Below are positions 16,123 to 25,353 of a stretch of DNA of 32,508 nt, one piece after another. A program made the translations under genes and the position numbers. The notes under the pieces were generated by a model. The model was not told the DNA's origin, did not search any database, and worked only from the letters and a program-made list of their open reading frames with translations. Numbering within the stretch: position 1 is the stretch's first letter; every line of letters starts with the position of its first letter. This DNA is from JBEHWX01 sp048498995 (GTDB lineage: Bacteria; Bacteroidota; Ignavibacteria; OLB7), in contig JBEHWX010000068.1 of assembly GCA_048498995.1 (NCBI GenBank), forward strand, positions 1-32,508. Direction: 5' to 3'.

Positions 16123-16166
16123 CCGGTAGGCGCACGTCTTCAGCGTGCGCCGGTGTGGCTGCTTCA
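16123..16166. repeat. REP-like 44-bp repeat, copy 2
   Basis: Second, same-orientation copy of the element at 15982-16025, with the same 8-bp palindrome and tail; the sequences diverge right after the common GCTTCA. Confidence 0.75.
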
Positions 16167-16524
16167 ACGGCGGGCGGCAATGGGGACCGCTCGCACGTCG
16201 CTGATATGTCATACGCCGGGAGGTGGTGGAGGCGTCACTACGGAGCATCCAGGGCTCTGGACACGCGTGAAGGACGTACGCTTGCCCATCTTCGTTATCT
16301 CCAACCCAGACACGCCCCGCCGCGAAATGTCGGGCGCGAGCAACGGGCGATGCGCCAGCGGCGACTATGTGCCGGCCCTGATGTCGACGCGCGCCGAGCG
16401 GGAAGCCCGCGGCACACGGGGCCGGGCCTGGAGCGGATATCGCGGAAGGAAACGTTCGGCGGCTGCGCCGGCGGTTCGCCCGTGGTGCCGCGGCCGACGG
16501 TGATGGCGAAGGAGGGGAGAGGAG

Positions 16525-16566
16525 AAAAAGAGAGCGGGCGCTTCGAGAATCTCGAAGCGCCCGCTC
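16525..16566 (-). terminator. Rho-independent terminator of the large surface-protein gene
   Basis: A perfect 16-bp stem pairs 16532-16547 with 16551-16566 around a 3-base loop. On the minus strand it is followed by TC and then five Ts (16529-16525). It lies about 50 bp beyond the stop codon at 16619. Confidence 0.85.
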
Positions 16567-16618
16567 GGCGTCATCGTCCGGAGTCGCCTCCGGTGTCACT
16601 CATGGCCGGGGGCCATGA

Positions 16619-19600
16619 TTACTTGTTCAGCATCATCGTGTTGGTCTGCGTCCAGGCGCCCGAGTTGAGCCTGTAGTAGTACAGACCCGAGGAAGCCTGC
16701 GTCACGTCCCACGTCACGGTGTAGGTGCCCGGCTGGAGGTACTGATCGACCAGCGTGGCGACCTTCTGACCGAGCGCGTTGTAGATCACCAGCTCCGTCT
16801 GGCCGTCGAGGCCGAGCGAGAACTGGATATCCGTGCTGGCGCCGGTCACCGGGTTCGGCTTGTTCGGCGAGAGTTCGTACTTGGCGCCGGCCACCGCCTC
16901 GATCAGACGGAAGTTCAGACCGCAGACCGAGTCGATCTTCGCGAAGCCGTACTTCGGATTCACCGTCACGCACTTCGTGTAACCGGTCGGGGTCACCGAG
17001 AAGTTGATGTCGGTATTGGTCGTGTCGCCGATGTACGTCTTGAACTTGAGGTTCAGGAGGTTCTTCGGGAACGGTCCCTTGAAGTACTCGCCCGGGTTGG
17101 CCACGAAGTCGGCGTCCCACGTGACGACGTTGCCGGTGGTCGTGACCGTCGGCGTTCCAACGATCGAGAAGCCCTGGAGGGCGGTGCCCTGCAGCAGGCT
17201 GGCCTGATCGCCGATACCGCCGTTCTGCAGGAGCATCACGCCGGTGTTGTACGAGAAGGAGATGTGGAGCTTCGTCAGCTTGGCCATCTCCAGGTTCGCG
17301 TTGTTCGTGGCGTCGCCGCCGTCGAACACGATCGGGATGTTGAGCGTGCTTCCCGGGTAGGCGCTGTAGCCACGGTCGATGTGAGCCTCGAGCACGGCGT
17401 TGACCGCGCTGGCGTTCACCGGGGCGTTATCGATCACGACCGGCACCGTGGCGCCGAACTCGTCGACACGCGTGGCCTGGAAGCCGACGCTGCCGGCGAA
17501 GCCTCCCTCGCGGGCCGGGTTGAAGTAGACCTTCACGAACACGGTATCGCCCGGAGTTCCCTTCGGCGCGATCGTGATCGGCGCGTTCTCCAGCGGAGCA
17601 ACCGTCAGCTGACCGTCCGGGTTGAGGACCGGGTAGGCGCTGTTGAGCTGGATCGGCGAGCTGCCGGTGTTGTACACCGCCACGAAGGCCGAGTCCATGC
17701 CGCAGGAGAGGATCGTCGGGATCGTCACACCGACCGGCACGGCGCCGACGGTGTAGACCTGGCCGAGCAGGGTGTTGGTCGAGTCGTCGCAGATCGAGAA
17801 GTCGCCATCGACGATCAGGCTGTCGGCCTTATTGGCCGGAGCGACCGCCTGCGGGGTGAAGTCGACGGCAACCTTGGCCACCTCGTCGCTCTTCAGCGTG
17901 AAGCGGTAGGGAGCAGCCGTCAGCACCGTGGCATCCGGGAGCGTGACGCTCCTGATCGCGAAGTCGGTGCCGAAGAGGAGACGGACGTTCGAGACCGTCA
18001 TGTCGCGGGTCGACTTCGGTGCCTTCAGGTCGATCACGGCCGACGAGGTCAGCGCCGGCTTGAACTCGAAGATGCCGTAGTCATTGCCGCCGATCGAGAC
18101 GTGCGACTCGATGCCAACACCCTGGAGGATGTTGTCGACCGAATCGACGTTCGGACCCTCGGTCACCACGCGGATCAGGCAGTTGTAGCCACGCTCGTCC
18201 TTCGGCTTGAACAGCACGCGCTGGACGTGGTTGATCTCACCCTTGCGGACGACGTCGCCCCCTCGGATGGTCGTTGCCGGATTCGTGCTGTCGAGTCGGA
18301 AGTACGAGGCGTCGGCGCCGGCCAGGAAGATCTTCGCGACGGTGAACGGACGCTCGTCATCGTTGGAGAGGACGATATCCCAGACGTAGGCCGTGTCCTG
18401 GTTCTTGGTGCAGTCGCTCTGCCCCTTGACGACCCAGACATTGCCCCAGTCATGACCGGTGATCTGCGGACCCGGCTGCGTGACGACGGCCTTCCAGACG
18501 GAGGTGTCGCGGCAGTCGCGGGTGCTGGCCCAGAAGCGGGCCACGTCGAGATAGGTGCCCTTGCGGCCGGCCTTGAAGGTGACCGTGATCTGCACGCAGT
18601 CGTTCTCCTTCAGCACGGCGGTCTTCAGCTTGTCGATATCCGCCTGCTTGACGTCGAACTCCTTGACGAGCCAGGTCAGCCAGGGATCCTTGAAGGTAAC
18701 CTGTCCCTTCCCCTTGTTGCAGATGTTGAGCGGGAGGCTCTTCTCCTGACCCGGGGCCAGAATGCCGAAGTCGAGGTCGTCGACGTAGATGCACGGCTGA
18801 ACCGTCTGCGCGTGCAGCGGCAGCGTGATCTCGGTGCAGCCGAACTTCACCTTCAGCGTGTCACCGTATTCCTTGTTCTGGATGGTCGGATCGATCTGGA
18901 TCGTGACCAGCAGCGTGTCGCCCGGCTTGAGCACCGTGCGGTTCTTCGGGTCGTTCGAGATCGCCGGCTTGGTGCCCACGATCGTGAAGCCCTCGGTCTT
19001 CAGCGCCAGCAGGAGGGTGTCGACCGACACCGGCTTCGGCAGCGGGTTGACGATCGTCACGACCTTGGTCTGCTTGTCGTTGATCGTCACCTGGCCGAAC
19101 TCGAGAATGTCGCTCGGGATCACGTTGAGATACTCGGCGATGTACTTGTAGTACACCTTCCAGATCTTGCCCGTGCGGTCCTGGATGATGACGATGCCCG
19201 AGGCGTCCTTGCGCTTGTCGATCGGCACCACCTTCACCTCGGCCTTGGTCAGGCCGATCACCGGCTCCGGCGGAGCCGGGTCGACGAAGACGAGCTTGGC
19301 GTTCTTGGCCGAATCCAGCGAGATGGCGCGGAGGCCGACCGGCTTGGAGTTCAGCGTGCGGACGCGGACGGTCATCGTCTCGCAGTCGTAGGTCGAGTCG
19401 ATCAGCAGCGAGTCCGACGGACGGAGCACCAGGCGCGACGGGGCGACCGGGTAGCCGTAGAGGAAGCCGATGTTCTCCTCGTACTCCGACGGATGGAGCA
19501 CCTGATCGGAGCCGCCGGAGCGGCGGTCGCGAGCGCCGGCCGAACCGGAGCCGTCGCCGTCCTTCTTCGCGCGTCCCGGGCGGTAGGTCTCGAAGCCCTT

Positions 19601-21157
19601 CATCGAGCCGTAGACGAACGCGTAGAACTTGCAGGTGGAGTCGGCGCCTTCGATCAGCCCCTTGTCGCCACGGTTGAGGGTCTTGGTGCCCCACCAGAGG
19701 TCGGTGCCCGGGATCTGACGGTTGAACACCATCGCGGCGCCACCGACCTTGATCTTGGACTTCGACTTCTCGTCGGTGACGATGTTCATGAAGTGATTCA
19801 TCTTCGGCGGGTGGATCGGCGCGTAGTACGGCGCCGTGTAGGTCCACTGCTCGCGCGGGGTCATCTCGACCATGTAGGTGGCCCACGACTCGTAGGTCGA
19901 GCCGACGAAGTTGCCGCCACCGGTCGTGCCGTTGAACTTCACCACCGCGGTGGTGTTCATGAAGGCCTGGGCCGGCTTGTCGGTCTTGAAGACGTGCGCC
20001 ACCGGGGCGCCGATCAGCGTCTCGAAGAACTTCGTGCGCGGGATCTTGTACGTCTGGTTGATGCTGCCGGTCGTTCCCTCGATATCCACGCCCTCGGTGA
20101 CAGTCGGCGTGGTCTCGGTGGCATCACCGGAGGTGCCGTAAACACGGACCACCTCACCGGAGCGCATGTCCTCCGGCTTCTCGTTCGGAGCGCCGGTCGG
20201 ACGGCGATCGTCCCAGGTCGGCAGATAGACGAACTGGGTGCCGTGCTGATCGACCGGGGTAAGCCACTCGATCATCATGTTCTTGAACGAGTTCTTGGCA
20301 AGACCGCCGGCGTCGATGACCTGCGAGCGGGTATTGCCGGAGATGACGCCGATCGGCTTGTTGGAGCTGATGTAGCTGCCGCCGAGATCCGGCTGCGGCG
20401 TACCCAGGTTGAAGGCGCTCGTGTCGACGTAGCTCTGAATCTGGTAGCACTCACCCTTCTTCAGGGCGATTGCGGCCGGAGCATTCCGGTCCAGGCGGCC
20501 GTTCGGCGTAATCGTGACCACGGTGCCATCAAAGGCGGCCATCACCAGGATCTCCGAGGGGCCGGCCTTCGGCGTCTTGCCGTAGTTGTTCTCACCGCCC
20601 GGAACCTCATCGTAGAGAACCTCGCCCGGCAGAGCCGAGGCGTAGTACTCGGTGCCCCACGACTCGACCGGAATCGGCGTGAAGGCCTCGGTGCCGAACT
20701 TGGTGACCATGAAGCAGTAGACCACGACCGGCTGAACGGCCTCGATCCGGAACGTCTTGTTCGACTTGGCAAACGATTCGGTGACGATCGGCGTGGAGGC
20801 ACGCGGGTTGCCGTTGAGGAAGACGACCTGATCGCTGTTGGCGGTCATCGTCAGATTCTTGCGATAGCCGTTGTTGTCGGTGATCTCTACAGTGTTCTCG
20901 GCGGCCGAGTAGATGTAGACGAACATCGAGTCCTGGCGCGGCTCGCGGGGAGTGAAGCGGGTGTCCGTGTCCTGACGGCTGTCGTACGTGTTCTGTGTCG
21001 TGTCAGGAAACGCGAAAACATAGGTTGTCCCGGCGGCTCGTGGGTCGATCTTTTGAGCCTTTAGGCGCACCGGGGACAAGAGAGCACATGCGACGCCTAG
21101 CACCATTAGTAGTAATGGTAGCCAAGGTCGCCGAATGCAGGTCGTAGAGGTAGTCAT
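16619..21157 (-). CDS. Large T9SS-exported surface protein with IgGFc-binding-like and choice-of-anchor/Hydin-like domains
   Basis: A 1512-residue exported protein. The chosen ATG (21157) starts a signal peptide (charged MTTSTTCIRRPW, then LPLLLMVLGVACALLSP, cleaved near LKAQ). Residues from about 70 to 520 resemble the IgGFc-binding domain of bacterial surface proteins (FVYIYSAAENTVEI, EYYASALPG). The middle (about 690 onward) has repeated beta-sandwich segments of the choice-of-anchor D/Hydin type (DILEFGQVTINDKQTKVVTI, DLDFGILAPGQEKSLPL). A cohesin-like segment near 1260-1400 (YPGSTLNIPIVFD) precedes a clear T9SS sorting domain (LSPNKPNPVTGASTDIQFSL, LVIYNALGQKVATLVD, SSGLYYYRLNSG). A role in adhesion or as a cell-surface structural protein is inferred. 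It is followed by a strong terminator and appears monocistronic. Confidence 0.88.
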   Translation of the reverse strand: MTTSTTCIRRPWLPLLLMVLGVACALLSPVRLKAQKIDPRAAGTTYVFAFPDTTQNTYDSRQDTDTRFTPREPRQDSMFVYIYSAAENTVEITDNNGYRKNLTMTANSDQVVFLNGNPRASTPIVTESFAKSNKTFRIEAVQPVVVYCFMVTKFGTEAFTPIPVESWGTEYYASALPGEVLYDEVPGGENNYGKTPKAGPSEILVMAAFDGTVVTITPNGRLDRNAPAAIALKKGECYQIQSYVDTSAFNLGTPQPDLGGSYISSNKPIGVISGNTRSQVIDAGGLAKNSFKNMMIEWLTPVDQHGTQFVYLPTWDDRRPTGAPNEKPEDMRSGEVVRVYGTSGDATETTPTVTEGVDIEGTTGSINQTYKIPRTKFFETLIGAPVAHVFKTDKPAQAFMNTTAVVKFNGTTGGGNFVGSTYESWATYMVEMTPREQWTYTAPYYAPIHPPKMNHFMNIVTDEKSKSKIKVGGAAMVFNRQIPGTDLWWGTKTLNRGDKGLIEGADSTCKFYAFVYGSMKGFETYRPGRAKKDGDGSGSAGARDRRSGGSDQVLHPSEYEENIGFLYGYPVAPSRLVLRPSDSLLIDSTYDCETMTVRVRTLNSKPVGLRAISLDSAKNAKLVFVDPAPPEPVIGLTKAEVKVVPIDKRKDASGIVIIQDRTGKIWKVYYKYIAEYLNVIPSDILEFGQVTINDKQTKVVTIVNPLPKPVSVDTLLLALKTEGFTIVGTKPAISNDPKNRTVLKPGDTLLVTIQIDPTIQNKEYGDTLKVKFGCTEITLPLHAQTVQPCIYVDDLDFGILAPGQEKSLPLNICNKGKGQVTFKDPWLTWLVKEFDVKQADIDKLKTAVLKENDCVQITVTFKAGRKGTYLDVARFWASTRDCRDTSVWKAVVTQPGPQITGHDWGNVWVVKGQSDCTKNQDTAYVWDIVLSNDDERPFTVAKIFLAGADASYFRLDSTNPATTIRGGDVVRKGEINHVQRVLFKPKDERGYNCLIRVVTEGPNVDSVDNILQGVGIESHVSIGGNDYGIFEFKPALTSSAVIDLKAPKSTRDMTVSNVRLLFGTDFAIRSVTLPDATVLTAAPYRFTLKSDEVAKVAVDFTPQAVAPANKADSLIVDGDFSICDDSTNTLLGQVYTVGAVPVGVTIPTILSCGMDSAFVAVYNTGSSPIQLNSAYPVLNPDGQLTVAPLENAPITIAPKGTPGDTVFVKVYFNPAREGGFAGSVGFQATRVDEFGATVPVVIDNAPVNASAVNAVLEAHIDRGYSAYPGSTLNIPIVFDGGDATNNANLEMAKLTKLHISFSYNTGVMLLQNGGIGDQASLLQGTALQGFSIVGTPTVTTTGNVVTWDADFVANPGEYFKGPFPKNLLNLKFKTYIGDTTNTDINFSVTPTGYTKCVTVNPKYGFAKIDSVCGLNFRLIEAVAGAKYELSPNKPNPVTGASTDIQFSLGLDGQTELVIYNALGQKVATLVDQYLQPGTYTVTWDVTQASSGLYYYRLNSGAWTQTNTMMLNK

Positions 21158-21701
21158 GCTCTTCTGCCTTGTGCTAGTGTGTGAGAGAGAAGGTTTATAA
21201 ATGCCGTCAACCGATTTGATGTCCGTGGGAATCATTCCGGGATGGGCCCGGGGGAGGCGAAGATGAGGCTGGCCTGCCAGGTTCTCCCGCTCCAGTTTTC
21301 GCGTCTCGCTTCCGAACGGCCCCATACGACAATGGCCTCCGCGCCGTTACCCGGCGCCGGAGGCTTCATCTATCGCTGGAATCGTCCGTGTTGGTCGTCA
21401 CTACTTCACTTCCGGTCTGTTCTCCTCGACCATCTCTCCTGGGATACCAGGTTGAAAGGTCGTCTGAGTTAAAGACCTGGAGCAACGGGGAATGTTACAG
21501 AAACTTGAGTGCGTTTTAACGCGCGGAATATAAAGAGGAGCAACTTTAGATACACCTTCTAATACAGGATTACATTCCGAATCGAGAAGATTTCCGTGTC
21601 TGGGACACCGTCGGAGCGGGATGTAACAGCCCGCGCGGGCCTTCGCTCGACGTCGATGGGTGGGCCGGATCGGAATGCCGGTCGAGACGTGGGGCGCCAG
21701 C
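21158..21701. other. Intergenic leader region upstream of the large surface protein (544 bp)
   Basis: It separates rlpA from the surface-protein gene, both on the minus strand. The part at about 21470-21600 is AT-richer and probably holds the promoter, but no exact TAnnTTTG is visible. Two stem-loops occur: 21335-21362 (11 bp with one bulge, GC-rich) and 21438-21451 (CCTGG/CCAGG). I compared them with the TPP, cobalamin and c-di-GMP riboswitch motifs and found no match. No credible gene is present. Confidence 0.55.
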
Positions 21702-22175
21702 TCAGTCCGGGAGACGATCTCCCCACCGGACCACCTCCAGGCGGACCGTGGCGGTCCCGTCCCGGGTCATCGCCAGATCCTCGGCGGCCCGGCGCGTCAG
21801 GTCGATCAGCCGCGACTGCTTGAAGGGCCCCCGATCGTTCACCTTGACGATCACCATCCGTCCGTTCCGAAGGTTGATGATCCGGACCAGCGTGCCGAAC
21901 GGGTAGGTCCGGTGCGCCGCCGTGTAGTCGGTCTGGGTAAAGCGCTCGCCGCTGGCCGTCTGCCGCCCCTCGAACTGATCGGCGTAGAACGATGCCTCCC
22001 CCTGATCCACTTCCAGCGCCGGAAGCCCGCGCGCCTCCGGGTAGGAGCTTCCCCCGGAGCCGGAGCGGGTCGACGCGGGAAGACAGCCGGCCATCCCCGC
22101 CATCAGGAGGAGGGGCGAGAGCGCGACGATGCGCCGCCACCGGGAGGTCGGTGTGGATAACCTGATGGGAATCAT
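21702..22175 (-). CDS. rlpA: RlpA-like septal ring lipoprotein (double-psi beta-barrel)
   Basis: A 157-residue lipoprotein. After an N-terminal membrane segment (VALSPLLLMAGMAG) a lipobox places the lipidated Cys at residue 31 (MAGC). The rest is the RlpA double-psi beta-barrel: EASFYADQFEGRQTASGERF, YTAAHRTYPFGTLVRIINLRNGR, VKVNDRGPFKQSRLIDLTRRAAEDL. In characterised members this domain cleaves glycan strands stripped of stem peptides. There is no C-terminal SPOR domain, so septal targeting through SPOR binding is not expected. It lies downstream of manC, separated by a long hairpin, and may be a separate unit. Confidence 0.92.
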   Translation of the reverse strand: MIPIRLSTPTSRWRRIVALSPLLLMAGMAGCLPASTRSGSGGSSYPEARGLPALEVDQGEASFYADQFEGRQTASGERFTQTDYTAAHRTYPFGTLVRIINLRNGRMVIVKVNDRGPFKQSRLIDLTRRAAEDLAMTRDGTATVRLEVVRWGDRLPD

Positions 22176-22219
22176 CGTCCGGTCGGTGCGATGATGGTTG
22201 CGATGAGGATGCGGTGAGC

Positions 22220-22263
22220 ATCCCCTCCGGCCGCGACGCCGAACGGGGGCGGCCGGAGGGGAT
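22220..22263 (-). terminator. Stem-loop between manC and rlpA
   Basis: Arms 22220-22233 and 22250-22263 are perfectly complementary (14 bp) around a 16-base loop, starting 7 bp after the manC stop. No T-run follows on the minus strand, so it may be a processing or stability hairpin or a factor-dependent terminator. Confidence 0.55.
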
Positions 22264-22269
22264 CGTGCG

Positions 22270-23355
22270 TCAAAGGAGGCTCGAGATCTTCTTCCGGCGG
22301 AGGTAATCGACCACCGCCTGCACTTTCTGCGATTCCCCGCGCTTGCAGATCAGAAGCGCGTCTTCTGTATCCACGACGATCAGGTCGTCGACCTCCACCG
22401 TCGCGATCATCTTTCCAGCGGTTCTGATGAAGCTGTTCCGGGTCTCGATGGTCACCACGTCGCCGACGATCGAATTGCCGTTGGCGTCCTTCCGGGCCAG
22501 CCGGTAGGTCTCGTCCCAGCTTCCCACGTCGCTCCAGCCGAACTCGCACTGGGTGACGTAGACATTGTCGGCCTTCTCCATGATCCCGTAATCGATCGAG
22601 ATCGAGTGGATCTGGCGGTAGATGTTCTCGAGCACGTCCGGGAACTCCGGGGTGCCGGCCACCTCGTCGACCCGCTGCATCTGCTCATAGGTCTCCGGGA
22701 GGAAGCGGCGGAGGGCCGCCTCGATCACGTCGACCCGCCAGACGAACATGCCGCTGTTCCAGAGGAAGTCGCCGCTGGCAAGGAAGCGCTCGGCGGTGGG
22801 GAGGTCCGGCTTCTCGGCAAAGGTGGCCACCCGACGCAATCCCTGGTCGTGGAATCGGTTTTCGGCGTCGCGCCGGTCGCTCTGCTGGATGTAGCCGAAG
22901 CCGGTCTCCGGGCGGGTGGGGGTAATTCCCATCGTCACCAGGCAGCGCATCTCGTAGGCCGCCTCGCAGGCCAGCCGGAGCTTCTGCTGGAATTCGCCGA
23001 CGTTCTGGATGAAGTGGTCGGCCGGCAGCACCACCATCACCGCTTCCGGATCGCGACGGTGCAGCAGCGTGGCGGCCAGGGCAACGCACGGGGCGGTGTT
23101 CCGGCCGAACGGCTCGGCGATCAGGTTCTCCGGCGGCACCTGTGGCACCTGCTCGTGGAACGACGCGACCTGCGCCTTGTTGGTGACGATGAAGATGTTC
23201 TCGTACGGAATCAGCGGCTGGAGCCGGGCGACCGTGTTCTGAATCATGGTCCCTTCTCCCATGATATGGAGAAGCTGCTTCGGCGAGCGCTCGCGGCTCA
23301 GCGGCCAGAGCCGCGAGCCGACGCCCCCGGCCATCACGACGGCAAATATCTTCAT
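22270..23355 (-). CDS. manC: Mannose-1-phosphate guanylyltransferase
   Basis: A 361-residue nucleotidyltransferase that makes GDP-mannose from GTP and mannose 1-phosphate for surface polysaccharide and glycosylation. It has the family signature FAVVMAGGVGSRLWPLSR followed by SPKQLL, then AEPFGRNTAPCVALAA, VVLPADHFI, ETGFGYIQ, EKPD and the FLWNSGMFVWRVDVI motif. The length matches the stand-alone GMP type, without the fused C-terminal isomerase domain of long ManC. Its start lies one base past the alr stop, so translational coupling is likely. Confidence 0.95.
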   Translation of the reverse strand: MKIFAVVMAGGVGSRLWPLSRERSPKQLLHIMGEGTMIQNTVARLQPLIPYENIFIVTNKAQVASFHEQVPQVPPENLIAEPFGRNTAPCVALAATLLHRRDPEAVMVVLPADHFIQNVGEFQQKLRLACEAAYEMRCLVTMGITPTRPETGFGYIQQSDRRDAENRFHDQGLRRVATFAEKPDLPTAERFLASGDFLWNSGMFVWRVDVIEAALRRFLPETYEQMQRVDEVAGTPEFPDVLENIYRQIHSISIDYGIMEKADNVYVTQCEFGWSDVGSWDETYRLARKDANGNSIVGDVVTIETRNSFIRTAGKMIATVEVDDLIVVDTEDALLICKRGESQKVQAVVDYLRRKKISSLL

Positions 23356-23356
23356 G

Positions 23357-24514
23357 TCAGTTCCCTTCTAGGATGCGGTGCGTCCGGTTGGCGGAGGCAC
23401 TCTCGTGTGCGATGCGCGGCACGCGCGCCGAAACGTTCGTGCAGATCTCGTACGGAATCGTTCCGGCCGCCTCGGCCATCTCCCATGCGTCGATGCCGAG
23501 CCCGCCGGATTCGCCGATCAGCAGCACCTCGTCGCCGACGGAGATCCCCTCGGCGTCCCCCAGATCGACCATCACTTCGTCCATGCAGATCGTGCCGACC
23601 ACCGGAAACCGGCGTCCGCCGACCAGCACCCCGAGGCGGTTGGTCAGAATCCTCATCAGCCCGTCGGCGTAGCCGACCGGAAGCGTGGCGATCGTCGTCT
23701 CTTCCGACGTGTAATAGCGGCGTCCGTAACTGATCGAGACCCCCTTCGGCATCCGCGTCATGTTGGCGATTACCGTCCGCCAGCTCATCACCGGACGGAG
23801 TCCGGACTCCTTCTGGAGCGAGGGGGTCGGGTGATAGCCGTAGAGGGAAAGGCCGGGGCGGACCAGCGTGTAATGCGAGTCAGGGACGTTCAGGATGCCG
23901 CCGCTGTTGGCGATATGGATGTCGCGGAAGCCGTGGCCGGCGTCGAGCGCCGAGCGAAGCGCGCCGTCGAAGATCCGGAGCTGCTCCCGGACGAACGGGG
24001 AGTCCAGCTCGTCGCTGGTCGCGAAATGCGAGGAGAAGCCGACCACCTCGAGCGATGGGAGATCGGACGCCATCCGGAGCGTTTCGAGCACTTCGGCCAC
24101 GGCCGCGCCGTTGCGTCCCATGCCGGTGTCGACGAACAGGTGGACGGCGAGCCTCCGCCCATGGCGGTCGGCGGTGGCGGCCAGCGCCTCGGCCATCCGC
24201 CGGTTGGAGATGAGCGCCTCGATGCCATGCTCGGCGAAATCGTCGTATTGCCCTTCCAGCGGCGGCCCGAGCACGACGATCCGCTCGTCGACCCCGATGG
24301 AGCGCAGCCGGCGGGCTTCCTCCACCGAGGCGGTGGCGAAGATATCGATGCCGAGTCGTCGGAGCTCCGGAACGCAGAGATTGGCGTCGTGGCCGTAGCA
24401 GTTGGCCTTCACCACCGCCATGATCCGCGTCTCGGGGCGGAGCCGCCGGCGGATCACCTGGACGTTGCCGGCAAGGGCGCCGAGATCGATCAGCGCGCGG
24501 GTCGGTCGGATCAT
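23357..24514 (-). CDS. alr: Alanine racemase
   Basis: A 385-residue PLP-dependent racemase interconverting L- and D-alanine for peptidoglycan. The PLP lysine is Lys36 in MAVVKANCYGHD. The second catalytic base is the Tyr in SISYGRRYY, and LPVGYADGLMR is the usual following motif; VGTICMDEVMVDLG is also present. The ATG at 24514 has a strong GGAGGT Shine-Dalgarno and overlaps the stop of the DUF971 gene in ATGA; the open frame continues upstream, but this start is favoured by the motif and the coupling. Confidence 0.96.
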   Translation of the reverse strand: MIRPTRALIDLGALAGNVQVIRRRLRPETRIMAVVKANCYGHDANLCVPELRRLGIDIFATASVEEARRLRSIGVDERIVVLGPPLEGQYDDFAEHGIEALISNRRMAEALAATADRHGRRLAVHLFVDTGMGRNGAAVAEVLETLRMASDLPSLEVVGFSSHFATSDELDSPFVREQLRIFDGALRSALDAGHGFRDIHIANSGGILNVPDSHYTLVRPGLSLYGYHPTPSLQKESGLRPVMSWRTVIANMTRMPKGVSISYGRRYYTSEETTIATLPVGYADGLMRILTNRLGVLVGGRRFPVVGTICMDEVMVDLGDAEGISVGDEVLLIGESGGLGIDAWEMAEAAGTIPYEICTNVSARVPRIAHESASANRTHRILEGN

Positions 24515-24822
24515 TCGCTCACCTCCGGTCCGGGAGGAGCGATCGTGCGGAAATACTCGTAGGTGAAGAATCCCGCCGCGTGCCCATCCTCCCAGGTGAT
24601 GTGGAGCTTCGAGCTGCCGACCAGGTTGATCTCGCGGATCGTGGTGCCGGCCTCGGTGTAGATGGGGATGTAGCGGCCGCTGGCGCGGCCGGTCGCCGTC
24701 GAGCACTCCGCGCAGGGGCATTTCGCGCGCAGCTGACGGGTCGTGATGCGGGATTCCGTGCCGTCCTGCCAGACGATGGCCAGTTCGGCGGGGGAGGGTT
24801 GAAAGATCTTGATCGGATGCAC
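24511..24822 (-). CDS. DUF971 / GBBH-like N-terminal domain protein
   Basis: A 103-residue protein formed by a single DUF971 domain (the fold of the N-terminal domain of gamma-butyrobetaine hydroxylase). It shows the family pattern of an early W-x-D-G strand (IVWQDGTESRI), a cysteine cluster CPCAEC, and a C-terminal HITWEDGHAAGFFTYEYFR. Its exact role is unknown; related domains occur fused or next to iron-sulfur cluster carrier proteins. The start is GTG (24822), with AGGA a short way upstream. It overlaps alr by 4 bp and is the first gene of the DUF971-alr-manC operon. Confidence 0.88.
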   Translation of the reverse strand: MHPIKIFQPSPAELAIVWQDGTESRITTRQLRAKCPCAECSTATGRASGRYIPIYTEAGTTIREINLVGSSKLHITWEDGHAAGFFTYEYFRTIAPPGPEVSE

Positions 24823-24917
24823 TGCTGTTCCTGCTGGGTCGGCTGGAGCCGGTTCGTCCCACGGTTCCCCATGGCGCCGGGCGCGCCGCGGGAATCACAT
24901 ACTCTTCGTTCCGCTCG

Positions 24918-25259
24918 TCAGAAAATCCTCTTTCTCTCGGCCGGCTGAACCAGCATCAGCAGCAGAAGCAGAAGCGAGATGATCGACAGGATCGCCACGA
25001 TGCCGGAGGGGAAGAACGGGTCGTGGTTGAGGAAGAACGCGTAGCCGAAGTTGCCGAGCAGGCCGAGCGTCACCAGCAGGCAGGTGAGGAGCCCGCCGCG
25101 CGAGCCTTTCTGCATCGCCAGGGCGGCGATCACCAGAATCAGGCCGGCCACCACGCCGACGGCGATCGTGATCAGGCCCGAGGCGGTCGTGAAACCGTAG
25201 ATACCGGCGACGAGGGTGAGAATGCCGAAGAGCATCTCGTACAATGCCACTGTTCTCAT
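24918..25259 (-). CDS. Small integral membrane protein with four predicted helices
   Basis: A 113-residue hydrophobic protein with four helices at about residues 5-24, 28-48, 56-76 and 84-105, a short RGG loop in the middle (QKGSRGG) and a basic C-terminus (ERKRIF). The pattern of small residues in helices 1-2 (LVAGIYGF, AVGVVAGLI) resembles TMEM14-type small membrane proteins, but the similarity is weak and I do not assign a function. A good GGAGAG Shine-Dalgarno precedes the ATG, and an exact TAnnTTTG element lies about 95 bp upstream. Confidence 0.75.
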   Translation of the reverse strand: MRTVALYEMLFGILTLVAGIYGFTTASGLITIAVGVVAGLILVIAALAMQKGSRGGLLTCLLVTLGLLGNFGYAFFLNHDPFFPSGIVAILSIISLLLLLLMLVQPAERKRIF

Positions 25260-25353
25260 ATCTCTCCAGCGGGTGCTCCCGCGTTGTCTCCGCCGCCCGG
25301 GCCCGGTGCGCCGTTCCCGATCGGTGAGGAGGCTCTGTTGTTGTCGATGCGTG

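Larger units (their letters stand above)
15731..16618. other. Repeat-rich intergenic region between convergent gcvP and the large surface protein (888 bp)
   Basis: No credible gene. In order it holds a strong hairpin after gcvP, a REP-like element in two copies flanking a 14-bp minisatellite (about 15960-16166), a stretch of about 340 bp (16180-16520) in which I see nothing recognisable, and the terminator of the convergent gene. The open frames across it are low-complexity or repeat-derived. Confidence 0.65.

Noticed and set aside
15954..16676. 240-codon open frame across the gcvP downstream region
   Set aside because: It reads through the REP-like copies, the 14-bp array, and the terminator of the opposite gene; its product is low-complexity and has no start signal.
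17264..21064. 1266-codon open frame antisense to the large surface protein
   Set aside because: Composition is typical of a shadow frame (Arg, Asp, His, Val-rich), with no motif; the minus-strand protein has a signal peptide and a sorting domain.
21335..21362. Cyclic-di-GMP (GEMM) or cobalamin riboswitch in the surface-protein leader
   Set aside because: A GC-rich hairpin with an AAGCC-like flank caught my eye, but the second helix and the conserved junction bases are missing.
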